This document shows, one piece after another, positions 15,871-24,448 of a stretch of DNA of 64,000 nucleotides. Made by a program: the position numbers and the translations under genes. The notes below the pieces were generated by a model. It did no database searches and was not told the origin of the DNA. It saw only the letters and a list, made by a program, of their open reading frames with translations. Source of the stretch: JAAZKI01 sp012799905 (lineage in GTDB: Bacteria > Verrucomicrobiota > Lentisphaeria > Oligosphaerales > Oligosphaeraceae); NCBI GenBank assembly GCA_050949415.1, contig JBMNFR010000015.1:626500-690499 (forward strand), in the 5' to 3' direction. Each line of letters opens with the position of its first letter. Within the stretch, counting starts at the first letter, position 1.

Positions 15871-18165
15871 TTAATTCCCCGCGAGGCGGTAGGTCTTCCT
15901 GGTCCTCCCGCCCGTCGGATGCCACTCCGCCACGACGCTTCCCGACTCGACGAGCGTGTCCATTATCTGCTGGAACGTCTCCTTCGACTCGTGCATCCGC
16001 TTCAGGAGCGCGCCGTGGTCGTATTCCCCGCCCGCCTCCGTCAGGTAGCGGACGGCCTTCTGGCACTTCTCGTCGAAGGGGTTCTCATACGAGTACCGCT
16101 GCGCCATGAAGAGCGCCTGCTCGGTCAGGAAGCGCACGAACTCCTCCGCCCACGCCACTCCCTCCTCGGTTATGACCGGGTCCTTCACGTTGGAGCTTAT
16201 GGCGTACAGCATGGCGAGCTTGATGACCTTTTCGGTCGCGCGCGCCCAGAACGCCATCGGCACGAGGTCCCTGCGCTCCGCGCACTCGTTGTATAGGGCG
16301 TCGTGGCGCTCGTCGATCTCGTCGAGCATCCTGTTCGCGCCGTCGGTCGCCGTCAGCAGCCTCATGCTCGGCCTGGTCACGCCCGCCAGGTTGCCCTCGT
16401 CCTCGCCGTGGTAGTCGCGGATTGTCCTGACGGCCTCCTTGAGGCTCTCGGGTATCGTGATGAACGCGGAGCGCTGCCGCGGCCCGCGCCTCCCCGCGTC
16501 GAGGATGAGGCATCTCGCCACCATGCCGTTGGCCAGCATCCGCCTGTCGAGGGCCTCGAAGAAGAACTGCGGGACCGCCGTGCCGAACACCGTGAGGTAC
16601 GGGTTCAGCACCAGCGGGGCCGCGTCCTCCTCCCTGCCGTTCGCCTGCATGTCCTTCTTCATCCTCAGCAGCTCCGCCCTCGCCATCGAGAGGTTGCGCA
16701 GCTTGATGCTGCCGTTGGACGAGCCGTAGATGTTCAGGAGCCGCCCCATCAGGGTCTCCGCGTTCTCCTCCTTCGCCATCTTGAGGATCTTGAACAGCGT
16801 GTCTATCTCGTCGCGCTGGAAGAGGATGGACGGCTTGAGGAACAGCGCGTCCTCAAGGCCCGAGCCCGACTTGAAGTCCTCCGCCAGGCCTCCCGCGATG
16901 CCCGTCTCCACCGCCAGCGTCATGGCGACCTTCCTCGGGTGGTCCTTGCCCACGCCCGAGTTCGCCAGGGCGACGAGGTAGATGTTCGGCAGCGTGTTGC
17001 GGTCGCTGACGATCTTGCGTCCCGCCGTGTATGACAGGAACGCCAGAGCGGAGCAGAACGAGATGACGCGGTTCGGGCGAGGCGCGCTCGCCATCGCGCA
17101 GGCCACGTACTCGTCGATGAACCCCGGCACGTGGAGCAGCCGTTCGGGCAGCTCGCCTGGGTCTTTCGTCTCCGTCTCGCTGGCCTGCGGCGCGGGCGGC
17201 GTCCTCGACAGAAGCCCGCCCCAGTCTATCCCCGACGCGTCCTGCGCGGGGCCGCTGCCGTATCCCTCCCTTGCGAGGGCGGACGCGGCATCGGCGCAGT
17301 CGCCGCCGTGCTCCAGCAGCGCGTATGCCATGAATGGCGAGTAGGACTTCCCAGGCTCGAAGGGCGACGCGTTGGACGAGAACACGTAGAACGATCCGTC
17401 CTTCAGCGTCGCCGACGTGCCGTCTCCTTTCTTGCCGGGCCTCTGCCAGTGCTCGTTGCCGTCGGCGGTCGCGCGGAGCGGCTTCCAGCCGTGCCTCTGG
17501 AGAAGCGAGCGGAAGTCGCCCCTTGCGTTGAAGTCGTCGCCGGGGCGGACCTGTGTTCCGTTCGGGACGGAATGCTGCACGGCGCCGGGCGCGTGTTCCT
17601 GCTGCGGCGGCTCGGGCTGTTCTTCCTCGGCCAGTTCGTTGAGTTTCCAGGCTGCGTCGAGAAGCGTCTCGCGCTCCTCCTCCGACAGCGTCGGCAGGCT
17701 GGCGTAGTCGTTCTGGCACAGGGCGTACCCCTGGCTCGGCGCGCAGAGGATGAGCCCTCCTTCGCCGCGCGTCTCGATGAGGGTCGTCCGCTTTCCGTCC
17801 CGCATCCCGACCGCCAGCTTGAGGTTGCCGCAGACGGGCTCCGCGCATCTGTAGGAGACGTGGAATCCGCCCGACGGCGTCCTCTCGATGACGAGGCGGT
17901 CGAAGAGCCCCTGCGGGAGCGCCTCCGCCCATTTCGGGAACAGCTCCCCGCGGTTGTCGAAGTCGATGCACTCGAGGTTGCCGGACACCTTGCCGCATAC
18001 GACGCACACGGCGTCGTCGCTCGCCCTGAACCATGAATCGACCTCAGCCTCCGTCGGGCGGCGCTCCTGGAACTCCTTCCAGGAGGCCACCGACGGGCAT
18101 TTTCGCGTTCGGTCGGCGGGGAGCACGGACAGGCCGGACGCGAGGTACTGCCGTGGCTCCTTCAT
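15871..18165 (-). CDS. Bifunctional primase-polymerase/DUF3987 replication protein
   Basis: The 764-residue protein has an N-terminal archaeo-eukaryotic primase-polymerase domain (residues about 8-165; SGNLECIDFDNRG carries the catalytic DxD, and SGGFHVSYRC the conserved His) and a C-terminal DUF3987 ATPase-like domain with NSGVGKDHPR as a Walker A-like loop and LFQRDEIDTLF as a Walker B-like segment. A linker (residues 170-330) contains a small winged region. Such proteins prime and initiate phage replication. The ATG at 18165 starts the frame. It lies at the distal end of the recombination/replication operon. Confidence 0.87.
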   Translation of the reverse strand: MKEPRQYLASGLSVLPADRTRKCPSVASWKEFQERRPTEAEVDSWFRASDDAVCVVCGKVSGNLECIDFDNRGELFPKWAEALPQGLFDRLVIERTPSGGFHVSYRCAEPVCGNLKLAVGMRDGKRTTLIETRGEGGLILCAPSQGYALCQNDYASLPTLSEEERETLLDAAWKLNELAEEEQPEPPQQEHAPGAVQHSVPNGTQVRPGDDFNARGDFRSLLQRHGWKPLRATADGNEHWQRPGKKGDGTSATLKDGSFYVFSSNASPFEPGKSYSPFMAYALLEHGGDCADAASALAREGYGSGPAQDASGIDWGGLLSRTPPAPQASETETKDPGELPERLLHVPGFIDEYVACAMASAPRPNRVISFCSALAFLSYTAGRKIVSDRNTLPNIYLVALANSGVGKDHPRKVAMTLAVETGIAGGLAEDFKSGSGLEDALFLKPSILFQRDEIDTLFKILKMAKEENAETLMGRLLNIYGSSNGSIKLRNLSMARAELLRMKKDMQANGREEDAAPLVLNPYLTVFGTAVPQFFFEALDRRMLANGMVARCLILDAGRRGPRQRSAFITIPESLKEAVRTIRDYHGEDEGNLAGVTRPSMRLLTATDGANRMLDEIDERHDALYNECAERRDLVPMAFWARATEKVIKLAMLYAISSNVKDPVITEEGVAWAEEFVRFLTEQALFMAQRYSYENPFDEKCQKAVRYLTEAGGEYDHGALLKRMHESKETFQQIMDTLVESGSVVAEWHPTGGRTRKTYRLAGN

Positions 18166-18169
18166 GGTT

Positions 18170-18502
18170 TCAGCAGCCTCCGCAGAAGTCGCACTTCATC
18201 GCGCCGAGCTCGTCGAACACGCCCTTCAGCCAGCCGAGAAGCGCGCAGTGGGCGGCGGTGGGGCGGATGCCTCCGAGGACGGCGGCGCACTCCTTCGGCG
18301 TGACCAGGCGCATCCGCTGGACGCCGCCGTTGGTGTCGGCCAGACGGTAGCGGGAGGACAGGACGCCCGCCCGCTCCAGGCGGCGCGACGGGTTCTTGTC
18401 GTTGATGAGGGTCCCGATGTCCCTTGCCGAGATGAGGACCGCTCCGTCCTCCACGAAGAGGCGCAGCGTCTTCGCTCCGTAGTTCTTGCAGATTTCAATC
18501 AT
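18170..18502 (-). CDS. Phage BRO-N-like/antirepressor-type small protein
   Basis: The 110-residue product begins MIEICKNYGAKTLRLFVEDG, then VLISARDIGTLINDKNPSRR and RMRLVTPKECAAVLGG, a layout reminiscent of the BRO-N/antirepressor N-terminal domain. It ends with a Cys cluster (CDFCGGC), an unusual tail. It lies 4 bp upstream of the primase gene, and its ATG overlaps the preceding gene's stop by 4 bases. A DNA-binding or regulatory function is an inference. Confidence 0.55.
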   Translation of the reverse strand: MIEICKNYGAKTLRLFVEDGAVLISARDIGTLINDKNPSRRLERAGVLSSRYRLADTNGGVQRMRLVTPKECAAVLGGIRPTAAHCALLGWLKGVFDELGAMKCDFCGGC

Positions 18503-18798
18503 TTGCCTTCCTCCTTGCCGTCGTTCTCCAGCCCCGCCAGGACGGCGGCGGCTTCGGCCTTGACCTTCTCCAGTTTCGCGGCGAAGCGCTCGCAGTGGTC
18601 CACGAACTCGCGCCAGCATTCGAGCGGGCTTTCGCCGATGCCGATGGGCGAGCCGAGGACGTCGTAGTTGACCAGGGTGACGCGGCGGACGCCGTTGCGC
18701 TCCACCTTGGTGTCGAGATGCCAGCGCCCGTCAGGGCTGACCTGCTCGGTCTTGCTCTCGCTGGACTCGGTCTGCCATTCGATCGTGTTGTGTTCCAT
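18499..18798 (-). CDS. Uncharacterised phage protein
   Basis: This 99-residue protein starts MEHNTIEWQTESSESKTEQV (ATG 18798, preceded by GGAG) and continues with SPDGRWHLDTKVERNGVR followed by an amphipathic C-terminal helix (ECWREFVDHCERFAAKLEKV). The first half is probably a beta sheet. Its stop overlaps the next start by 4 bases, so it belongs to the early operon. No function is recognised. Confidence 0.6.
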   Translation of the reverse strand: MEHNTIEWQTESSESKTEQVSPDGRWHLDTKVERNGVRRVTLVNYDVLGSPIGIGESPLECWREFVDHCERFAAKLEKVKAEAAAVLAGLENDGKEEGK

Positions 18799-18809
18799 GT
18801 GTTGTTCTC

Positions 18810-19034
18810 CTATTTGCGTTGGAGGTTGGGGACTATCCACTTGAGCATGACCGTGGCGAGGATCGCGCCGACGGAGTAGCGCCAGTGGTACGGGATGTAG
18901 AAGCTCCAGCAGAAAAGGGCCGCTGCGAGGGCGATGACCGCGAACGCTATGGCGGTCGCCGCCAGCTCCACCAGCAGGTCCTGCCAGCCGCTGTTCTTCC
19001 GCGGCGGAATGCGTGCCTGCATGTACGTGTGCAT
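18810..19034 (-). CDS. Small membrane protein of the phage early operon
   Basis: Of 74 residues, a hydrophobic helix lies at about residues 23-45 (LVELAATAIAFAVIALAAAL) and a second weaker one at about 52-66, so it should insert into the inner membrane with two helices. The N-terminus is positive (MHTYMQARIPPRK). A second ATG four residues in is also possible. There is no recognised family. Confidence 0.5.
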   Translation of the reverse strand: MHTYMQARIPPRKNSGWQDLLVELAATAIAFAVIALAAALFCWSFYIPYHWRYSVGAILATVMLKWIVPNLQRK

Positions 19035-19049
19035 GTGTGTTCCTTGTGT

Positions 19050-19238
19050 TCAGAATAGCGAGAATCCGAAGATGGTGACGACGCCCGCTGGCTTGCGGTA
19101 GTCGACGGTCTTCACCGCCCCGTGCCCTGCGGACTGCTCTGCCTCGGTCGCGGGAGGGTAGTATTCGACCAGGGTCGGCCTTGTGGCGCAGCCGCCAAGC
19201 AGGACGGCCGCTGCCGCGATGATCATGGCCTTTCTCAT
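19050..19238 (-). CDS. Small phage lipoprotein
   Basis: The 62-residue product MRKAMIIAAAAVLLGGCATR has a textbook lipoprotein signal: a positive start, a hydrophobic core and an LLGGC lipobox (Cys17). After lipidation it would be a 46-residue, mostly extended peptide. Short lipoproteins in phages can be outer-membrane spanins or superinfection-exclusion proteins. However, it sits among replication genes rather than lysis genes, so exclusion is the more attractive guess. Its ATG overlaps the RNA ligase stop by 4 bases. Confidence 0.6.
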   Translation of the reverse strand: MRKAMIIAAAAVLLGGCATRPTLVEYYPPATEAEQSAGHGAVKTVDYRKPAGVVTIFGFSLF

Positions 19239-20314
19239 TTGAGCTTCAGCAGATAGCGGTTGCTGACGGCCTTGAAGGAGCGCGGGTATTCGCAGTCCGC
19301 CTCCTTGAACACCAGCCCCTCGCGCTCGTGTCCGCGGTCGGTCGTCCCCTCGGCGAACTTCAGCACGGCGTCCACGGACGGAAGCTCCGTGAACACGTCC
19401 ATCGCGGGGTCGATGACCTTCACGTGCGGAAGGCCGAGGCGGTCGCACAGCTCCCTGCGCTCGGTCGAGCCGAGGTATCGTCCGTTGGCGATATCCCAGA
19501 TGCGGAACACGCGGAACTCCCTTTCGGGCAGCAGGTCGCGGTTGCCGTTCATGCCGGGGCCGACAAGCTCGCCCTGGACGGCGATTTCGCGGCCAAGGGC
19601 GGCGAGTTTCGCCTCGATGCCGTACTTGACGGCGGCAGCCCACCAGGCGTTGGTCTCGTCGCGCTCAAGCTCGAAGTTGCGGCTGCACACGCCGAAGGGC
19701 TTCTCTGGTCGCATGGACGGCGACCAGAACACGGTCATGGACGATCCGTCTGCCTTCTCGGTGACCTCCCAGAGGACGCCCTTTAGGGTGTCGGGCCAGT
19801 CGGCGAGGTTCTGGATGCGCTCCTCGTCGGTCTTGGGAATCCAGGAGGGGAAGTTGCCCTCCCTGCGCCCGAACCCCTGCGGTCGGCTGGCGTCGAGGGC
19901 GGCCTTCATCTCCGCGTCGATGTCGTCGAAGTGCTCCACCTTGAGGATCTCGTCCTCGTCGTAGCCGTTCATGATCGCGGCGAGCTCGGGGAACAGCGCG
20001 ACAGGCATCACCAGCCCCTGGCTGATGACCCCGCGCAGCTTGACGGTGCGGATTCGGATGGCCTGCCGCAGCACTTTTCCGTGCTTGTCGGTCCAGGAGC
20101 GGAGGCAGCGGTCACGCAGGAAGGCGTAGCGTTCGTCGTCGGCTGGGAGCGCCGAGTCGATCTCGAAATAGACGGCGGTGTCGCCGGGCTTGAATTCGCC
20201 TCGGCCTGTGACTACGCGCCAGCCCTTGCCCTTCATGGTGACCACGTCGAGGCGGTCGGAGCCGGGTATCGGCTCTGCGGTGGCGATGGTGACGATGGAT
20301 GCGAGTTTTCTCAT
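19235..20314 (-). CDS. RNA ligase (DRB0094/Rnl5-like)
   Basis: The 359-residue protein has a nucleotidyltransferase core with the adenylated lysine motif EKADGSSMTVFW (about residue 188), then motif III-like FRVFRIWDIANGRYL and motif IV-like EGLVFKEADCEY, with the terminal motif V lysines in RYLLKLK. An N-terminal domain (residues 1-130; YFEIDSALPADDERYAFLRD) is the OB-fold-like extension of the DRB0094 family. The enzyme seals RNA 3'-OH/5'-P ends, probably repairing tRNA or other RNA cleaved by host nucleases. It is in the early operon with a lipoprotein gene overlapping its end. Confidence 0.88.
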   Translation of the reverse strand: MRKLASIVTIATAEPIPGSDRLDVVTMKGKGWRVVTGRGEFKPGDTAVYFEIDSALPADDERYAFLRDRCLRSWTDKHGKVLRQAIRIRTVKLRGVISQGLVMPVALFPELAAIMNGYDEDEILKVEHFDDIDAEMKAALDASRPQGFGRREGNFPSWIPKTDEERIQNLADWPDTLKGVLWEVTEKADGSSMTVFWSPSMRPEKPFGVCSRNFELERDETNAWWAAAVKYGIEAKLAALGREIAVQGELVGPGMNGNRDLLPEREFRVFRIWDIANGRYLGSTERRELCDRLGLPHVKVIDPAMDVFTELPSVDAVLKFAEGTTDRGHEREGLVFKEADCEYPRSFKAVSNRYLLKLK

Positions 20315-20329
20315 AGTTTCTCCTCTTGG

Positions 20330-20470
20330 TTAGAAGGTTACGGTTGCCGTGAGGGTGGCGGCGGCGAGCCAGTAGATTGTGCGCCGCCAGTCGCCGTTGA
20401 CCGCGTAGGCGGTGGCCGACAGGACGTCGAGCGCCATCAGGACGGTCGGGAACAGTTGCGTGTATTTCAT
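20330..20470 (-). CDS. Tiny membrane-type phage protein (LALDVLSA family)
   Basis: The 46-residue product MKYTQLFPTVLMALDVLSAT has one hydrophobic helix and a second at ATLTATVTF, likely a small membrane protein. A related start occurs at 57097 (MKHTYIFPSILIALDVLSAF) in a different mobile region, so it is a real, conserved gene and not a chance frame. Its function is unknown. Confidence 0.6.
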   Translation of the reverse strand: MKYTQLFPTVLMALDVLSATAYAVNGDWRRTIYWLAAATLTATVTF

Positions 20471-20484
20471 TGGTCTCCTTGCGG

Positions 20485-22242
20485 TTAGAATGGTATGTCG
20501 TCGTCTGCCGCGGGCGGGATGCCGCCCGGCGGCGTGGTGATGGGGCCGCTCTCGATGGCGAACATCAGCTCGTCCGTCATCTCCGGCCTCTCGCCGAGGA
20601 CCGCCCTGTGGACGCGGTCGAACCTCTCGCCCGCCACGGAGCGGACGGTGATGGACTTCGGGACCGCCAGCGCGCCCGCCTCCGCCCAGGAGACCGCCTC
20701 GTCCACGGTGTTCGGGACGGGGCAACCGTCGGCGCACCTCTCCTGCCACCACTTCTCGAACTTGCGCCGCGCGTATCCCGTGTGTTCGGGGCAGACCCAC
20801 TCGGACTTGTAGCTGCCTGGGCCGATGTGGTATTCCACGCGCATCGTCCTCGGCGTCCCCGGCTCGGCGTCGCGTTTGACGTGCGGCGAGTAGGAGACGT
20901 CCTCGACATCGTGGTCGGTGTCGGTGATCTCGCCCGACAGGACGCCCTCGGTCGAGGCGTGCTCCGTGAGGTTCGCCGCCTCCTTCGCGGGGAACACGTG
21001 CCCGCACTCGGGGCACTTGCCGTAGCCCGCGTGGATGAGGGCGTGGCAGTCGGGGCACTCCTTCGCGGGTGCGTCTCCGCCCCCTCCGGCTCCCGGCTCG
21101 CGCGCCTTGATGGTGTCCAGCGGCCCGTGCCGGAGGATGTTGCCGCCGTAGTCGAGGAAGAGGCAGTCCCTCTTGCCCGTCTCGGGCGAGAGCCGCAGTC
21201 CCCGCCCCGCGATCTGGAGCAGCAGCCCTGGCGACTGGGTCGGGCGCAGCATCGCCACGCAGTCCACGTTGGGCGCGTCGAAGCCGGTCGTGAGCACCGA
21301 GACGTTGCAGAGGTACTTGAGCGGCGGCTTGGGCGTCCCGAAGAGGTCGGCGGGGACGTGCTCCCCCTTGAAGCGGGCGATGAGCTCGTCGCGCTCCCAG
21401 GCGGGCGTCTCGCCCGTCACCACGGCGCACTCCTTGCCCGTGTACTCGGTTATCTTCTCGGCGACGTGGCGGCAGTGCTCCACCGACGTGCAGAACACGA
21501 TGACCGACTTGCGGTCGCGTGTCAGGATCGCGATTTCCGAGCAGGTCGCCTTGACAAGCTCCTCGCTGTCCATCGCGGAGGCCAGTTCGTCCTGGACGAA
21601 TTCGCCGCCACGGGTGTGGACGGACGAAAGGTCTGCCTCGGCGCGTCCCGCCCGCGACACGATGGGCGAGAGGTAGCCCTGCGCGATCATGTCCTTGAGC
21701 CCCGCCTCGTAGCACACGTGGTTGAGCAGGTTCTCGGGCTTGCATATCGCGCCGCCCTTGAGGCGGAACGGCGTGGCGGTCAGGCCGATGAGCCTGACGT
21801 TCGGGTTGATGACCTTCGCGTCCTTGAGGAACGTGCGGTACATCCCGTCTCCGTCGGGGGCGATGAGGTGCGCCTCGTCGATGATCACGAGGTCGAAGCG
21901 ACCGAGCGCGTCCGCCTTGTCGTACACCGACTGGATGCCGGCCACGATGACAGGCTCGCGCGTCTGGCGCGACTTCAGCCCCGCCGAGTAGATGCCCATC
22001 GGCAGGTCCGGGCAGAGCCTCCGCACCTTGTCGGCGTTCTGCTCCAATAGCTCGCGGACGTGGGCGAGGATGAGGACGCGCCCGTTCCAGAGCGTCACCG
22101 CGTCGGTGGCTATCTTCCCCAGCACCAGGCTCTTGCCAGTGCCCGTCGGGAGCACCACGCAGGGGTTGTCGTCGCGGGTGCGGAGGTGGTTGTAGACGGC
22201 GTCCACGGCCTCCTGCTGGTATGGGCGCAGCTCAAACGGCAT
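20485..22242 (-). CDS. SF2 DEAD/DEAH-box helicase with zinc ribbon
   Basis: The 585-residue protein carries PTGTGKS (motif I), VIIDEAHLI (II), GLTATPFRL (III) and QIAGRGLRLSPETGK (VI), all in the usual order of an SF2 helicase. Between the helicase core and an acidic C-terminal region lies a zinc ribbon with CPDC and CPEC pairs (near residue 405) typical of phage helicases. Its role is probably in phage recombination or replication. The start overlaps the upstream small gene by 11 bases. The C-terminal region (about 430-585) is not recognised. Confidence 0.9.
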   Translation of the reverse strand: MPFELRPYQQEAVDAVYNHLRTRDDNPCVVLPTGTGKSLVLGKIATDAVTLWNGRVLILAHVRELLEQNADKVRRLCPDLPMGIYSAGLKSRQTREPVIVAGIQSVYDKADALGRFDLVIIDEAHLIAPDGDGMYRTFLKDAKVINPNVRLIGLTATPFRLKGGAICKPENLLNHVCYEAGLKDMIAQGYLSPIVSRAGRAEADLSSVHTRGGEFVQDELASAMDSEELVKATCSEIAILTRDRKSVIVFCTSVEHCRHVAEKITEYTGKECAVVTGETPAWERDELIARFKGEHVPADLFGTPKPPLKYLCNVSVLTTGFDAPNVDCVAMLRPTQSPGLLLQIAGRGLRLSPETGKRDCLFLDYGGNILRHGPLDTIKAREPGAGGGGDAPAKECPDCHALIHAGYGKCPECGHVFPAKEAANLTEHASTEGVLSGEITDTDHDVEDVSYSPHVKRDAEPGTPRTMRVEYHIGPGSYKSEWVCPEHTGYARRKFEKWWQERCADGCPVPNTVDEAVSWAEAGALAVPKSITVRSVAGERFDRVHRAVLGERPEMTDELMFAIESGPITTPPGGIPPAADDDIPF

Positions 22243-22480
22243 CGGCTGCCTCCTCGTCGGGCCAGTCCTCGGGCGCGAGCCCGAAGTTCCTCATCTCGAT
22301 GGCCGTCTCCATCCTGATGAGGTCGAACCGCTCGCGGCTGATTCTCGCCGTCTTGCATATCTCGTCGGGCTCCTGGCCGCGCATCAGCAGGAAGCACACG
22401 ATCCGCTGGTCGTCGCTGGTAATGGTCTCAAGGTACTGGCGGACCAGCTCCGCCCGCGCCTCGCGTCTCCGTCTGTTCAT
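22232..22480 (-). CDS. Small sigma-like/HTH phage protein
   Basis: This 82-residue protein is strongly helical: MNRRRREARAELVRQYLETI, then ITSDDQRIVCFLLMRGQEPD and EICKTARISRERFDLIRMET, which is a sigma-70 region 4-like helix-turn-helix. Its ATG (22480) lies inside the end of the resolvase gene, and it overlaps the helicase gene by 11 bases. A regulator of late transcription is plausible. Confidence 0.55.
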   Translation of the reverse strand: MNRRRREARAELVRQYLETITSDDQRIVCFLLMRGQEPDEICKTARISRERFDLIRMETAIEMRNFGLAPEDWPDEEAADAV

Positions 22481-22826
22481 GCTCCGAAATCCTTATGGTT
22501 GCGAGGCCGTCGGGCGGCTCGGGCCGCCGCATCGTGGCCGTCAGTTTCCTTATCAGCGAATCGTCCTCGTACACCCCCGCGTAGGTCAGCGAGTCGAGGG
22601 TGCATTTGAGGGAGTTGTCCACGTCCCTCCGCCTGTTGTCGGGCGGATAGAGGTCGATGTCGACCTCAACGGGGACGCGGAACGTCGGGATGGCCGCCCG
22701 CCTGGCTATGCCCGCCACCGTCTCGCGGTACCGCCGACCGTCCTTCGAGATGAGGACGCGCGGGCCGACGTGGCGGTAGTAGTGGTTAACCGAGGGCGGC
22801 CAGGGCAGCGTCAGCGTGGCCTCCAT
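22428..22826 (-). CDS. RusA-like Holliday junction resolvase
   Basis: The 132-residue protein begins MEATLTLPWPPSVNHYYRHV and contains VEVDIDLYPPDNRRRDVDNS with the Asp-rich RusA core (DNRRRDVDN) plus a third Asp in YEDDSLIRKL, the residues that bind catalytic metal in RusA. It cleaves branched DNA during phage recombination or packaging. The ATG at 22826 is preceded by GAAGGAGGAACAG. The last 15 residues (ending GAGGAGPPVP) are a Gly/Pro tail not found in short RusA. Confidence 0.87.
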   Translation of the reverse strand: MEATLTLPWPPSVNHYYRHVGPRVLISKDGRRYRETVAGIARRAAIPTFRVPVEVDIDLYPPDNRRRDVDNSLKCTLDSLTYAGVYEDDSLIRKLTATMRRPEPPDGLATIRISEHEQTETRGAGGAGPPVP

Positions 22827-22969
22827 CTGTTCCTCCTTCGCCGCTGGCGGCGGTTGAGAGCCCGCACGAGTTCCTCCCTGCGCGGCGGCAGGGGAAACTG
22901 CCTTTCGCGCGGGGGCGGCTGCGGCCAGGCTATGGCCGTGGCTATGATGGCGATTGCGATGATGCTCAT
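22811..22969 (-). CDS. Very small membrane-anchored basic protein
   Basis: The 52-residue product has an N-terminal hydrophobic helix (MSIIAIAIIATAIAW) followed by a very basic, Arg-rich tail (NRRQRRRRNRWRPR). It sits between the DUF669 gene, which its ATG overlaps by 4 bases, and the resolvase gene, which it overlaps by 16. The coupling supports translation, but no function is recognised. Confidence 0.45.
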   Translation of the reverse strand: MSIIAIAIIATAIAWPQPPPRERQFPLPPRREELVRALNRRQRRRRNRWRPR

Positions 22970-23424
22970 TTCCTTGCCCAGGGTGCTGTCGCGGGCTGCT
23001 GCTGGGCGGGCGCGGCGGCCTGCGCCGCCGTCTCCCTCGGCTTGTAGCCGCTGATGACGTTCTCGAGCTCGTCCGTGTCCTTGCGCCGCTTGCAGCGGAC
23101 GGAGAGGACGAGGGCGCGGTTGTGCAGCTCCACGGTGTCCTTCGGGTTCGGCACGCCAGCCGCCTGGCACACGGCGGCGAACTGCGCGCGCCCGATCTCG
23201 ACGGCCTCGCGGTTGGTGTTCTCGACGTTGTAGCGGCCCCAGAGGCGGCGGCCCTTGTGTTCGCCCGACACGATCTCGAACTCGAGCTGGATGTAGCTGC
23301 CGTTGCCGGCGCGGGTGGCCTTGACGTCGGAGTCGGAGATGACGGCTTCGTACTTGCCTTCGGGCAGGGGCTGGAACTCCTGGGCGGGTGCGGTTTCGGA
23401 GACGTTGAAGTTGATGGTTGCCAT
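22966..23424 (-). CDS. DUF669 single-stranded DNA-binding protein
   Basis: This 152-residue protein has the DUF669 pattern: PLPEGKYEAVISDSDVKATR, YIQLEFEIVSGEHKGRRLW and NTNREAVEIGRAQFAAVCQA. Such proteins bind ssDNA in phage recombination modules alongside an ATPase and exonuclease, exactly as here. The Ala/Gln-rich C-terminus (AAQAAAPAQQQPA) is a flexible linker ahead of a basic end. Confidence 0.87.
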   Translation of the reverse strand: MATINFNVSETAPAQEFQPLPEGKYEAVISDSDVKATRAGNGSYIQLEFEIVSGEHKGRRLWGRYNVENTNREAVEIGRAQFAAVCQAAGVPNPKDTVELHNRALVLSVRCKRRKDTDELENVISGYKPRETAAQAAAPAQQQPATAPWARK

Positions 23425-23443
23425 GGTGGTGTTCTCCTGTGGG

Positions 23444-23662
23444 TTAGTGTGAAAGTGCCATTGCGGGAAGAAGTCTCGGCGGGTTCGGGCGGACGGGCTC
23501 CGACGCGACGGCTGGGTGGTCGGGGCAGCGGAGGTGCTCGAACCAGACCAGCAGCGGCCAGAAGTCGTCGCGGATGAGGCGGCATCTCTCCCCCGCCTCG
23601 ATGGGGCGCTTGCACAGGTCGCAGACCTGGCGGTGGCGCGCGGTCACGATCTTGTCAGCCAT
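23444..23662 (-). CDS. Small zinc-finger-like phage protein
   Basis: The 72-residue protein has a CDLC pair at residues 14-17 and a later Cys-Pro-Asp-His (RCPDH) that could complete a zinc site, resembling HNH- or treble-clef-like small zinc proteins. MADKIVTARHRQVCDLCKRP is the start, at the ATG at 23662. It overlaps the ATPase gene by 8 bases. The function is unknown; DNA binding is plausible. Confidence 0.6.
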   Translation of the reverse strand: MADKIVTARHRQVCDLCKRPIEAGERCRLIRDDFWPLLVWFEHLRCPDHPAVASEPVRPNPPRLLPAMALSH

Positions 23663-24434
23663 TTCCGCCTCCCTTCGGCGCCATGTAGGCGTCGATGAAG
23701 GCCTGCCACGAGAGCGGTATCTCGGACGGCAGGTTGAAGCGGTTCTTGGCGATGCAGGCGGGGCTGCCGACCGTGCGCAGGATGCGCTCGCCGCCGTCCG
23801 CGCCGATGGCGGTCGCGATGGCGCGGTCGCCCTGGAAGCCGTTGCCCTGTTCCTTGCTCACGCGGAAGCGCTTGGTCGCGAAGAGCACGGCGTCCGCCCA
23901 CTCGCAGAGCAGACTGGTCGCCGCCTTGTGCAGGCGGGGCGTGTAGCGGTCGTAGGCCGAGTTCTCGGGGTCCTCGAACCTCTCGACCTTGCTGTGCGCG
24001 ATGACGATCACGATCATGCCGCGCGTTTCGCGCAGGTCGTTCAGCAGCGCGACCACCTTGCGCCAGTGGCCGAGGGCGTGGACGTAGCCCTTGCCGTAGC
24101 CGCCGTCCGCCTTCTCGATGGATCGGACGCCGAACTCGGCGCACACCTGGTCCCAGATGAGGCGCTCAAGCCAGTCGGCGGAGTCCAGCACCACCGTCTG
24201 GAAGTCGTGCGGCTCCTCCCGCAGGGCGGTCAGCGCGGCGAGGACGTCGTTCAGGTTCTTCGCCAGCGGGAACTTGGCGGTGTCGATTTCGCCGAGGCCG
24301 TCCTCGGTCTGCACGAATATCGGGTTCGGGGCGGCGGCGCCGACGGTGGACTTGCCCACGCCTTCCTGTCCGTAGATGAAGAGGCGGGGAGGCTTGCTCT
24401 CGCGGCCCCTCTTGATGTTCTCAAGCATTGACAT
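23655..24434 (-). CDS. RecA-like AAA ATPase (phage recombination)
   Basis: The 259-residue protein has Walker A FIYGQEGVGKST (about residue 19-30), Walker B TVVLDSADWLE, and an Asn/Arg-containing loop (NDLRETRGMIVIVIAHS), matching phage nucleotide-binding ATPases of the Sak4/RecA-like group. It is placed between the exonuclease and DUF669 genes, the usual annealing/strand-exchange module. The start is taken at the first ATG (24434); a second ATG two codons later is also possible. Confidence 0.87.
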   Translation of the reverse strand: MSMLENIKRGRESKPPRLFIYGQEGVGKSTVGAAAPNPIFVQTEDGLGEIDTAKFPLAKNLNDVLAALTALREEPHDFQTVVLDSADWLERLIWDQVCAEFGVRSIEKADGGYGKGYVHALGHWRKVVALLNDLRETRGMIVIVIAHSKVERFEDPENSAYDRYTPRLHKAATSLLCEWADAVLFATKRFRVSKEQGNGFQGDRAIATAIGADGGERILRTVGSPACIAKNRFNLPSEIPLSWQAFIDAYMAPKGGGNG

Positions 24435-24448
24435 GGCTGTTCTTCTCC

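Noticed and set aside
19050..19238. Spanin outer-membrane subunit
   Set aside because: The lipobox fits, but there is no inner-membrane spanin or endolysin beside it; the gene lies among replication functions.
20470..22050. Long plus-strand frame opposite the SF2 helicase
   Set aside because: Composition is a mirror of the helicase; no motif or ribosome binding site.
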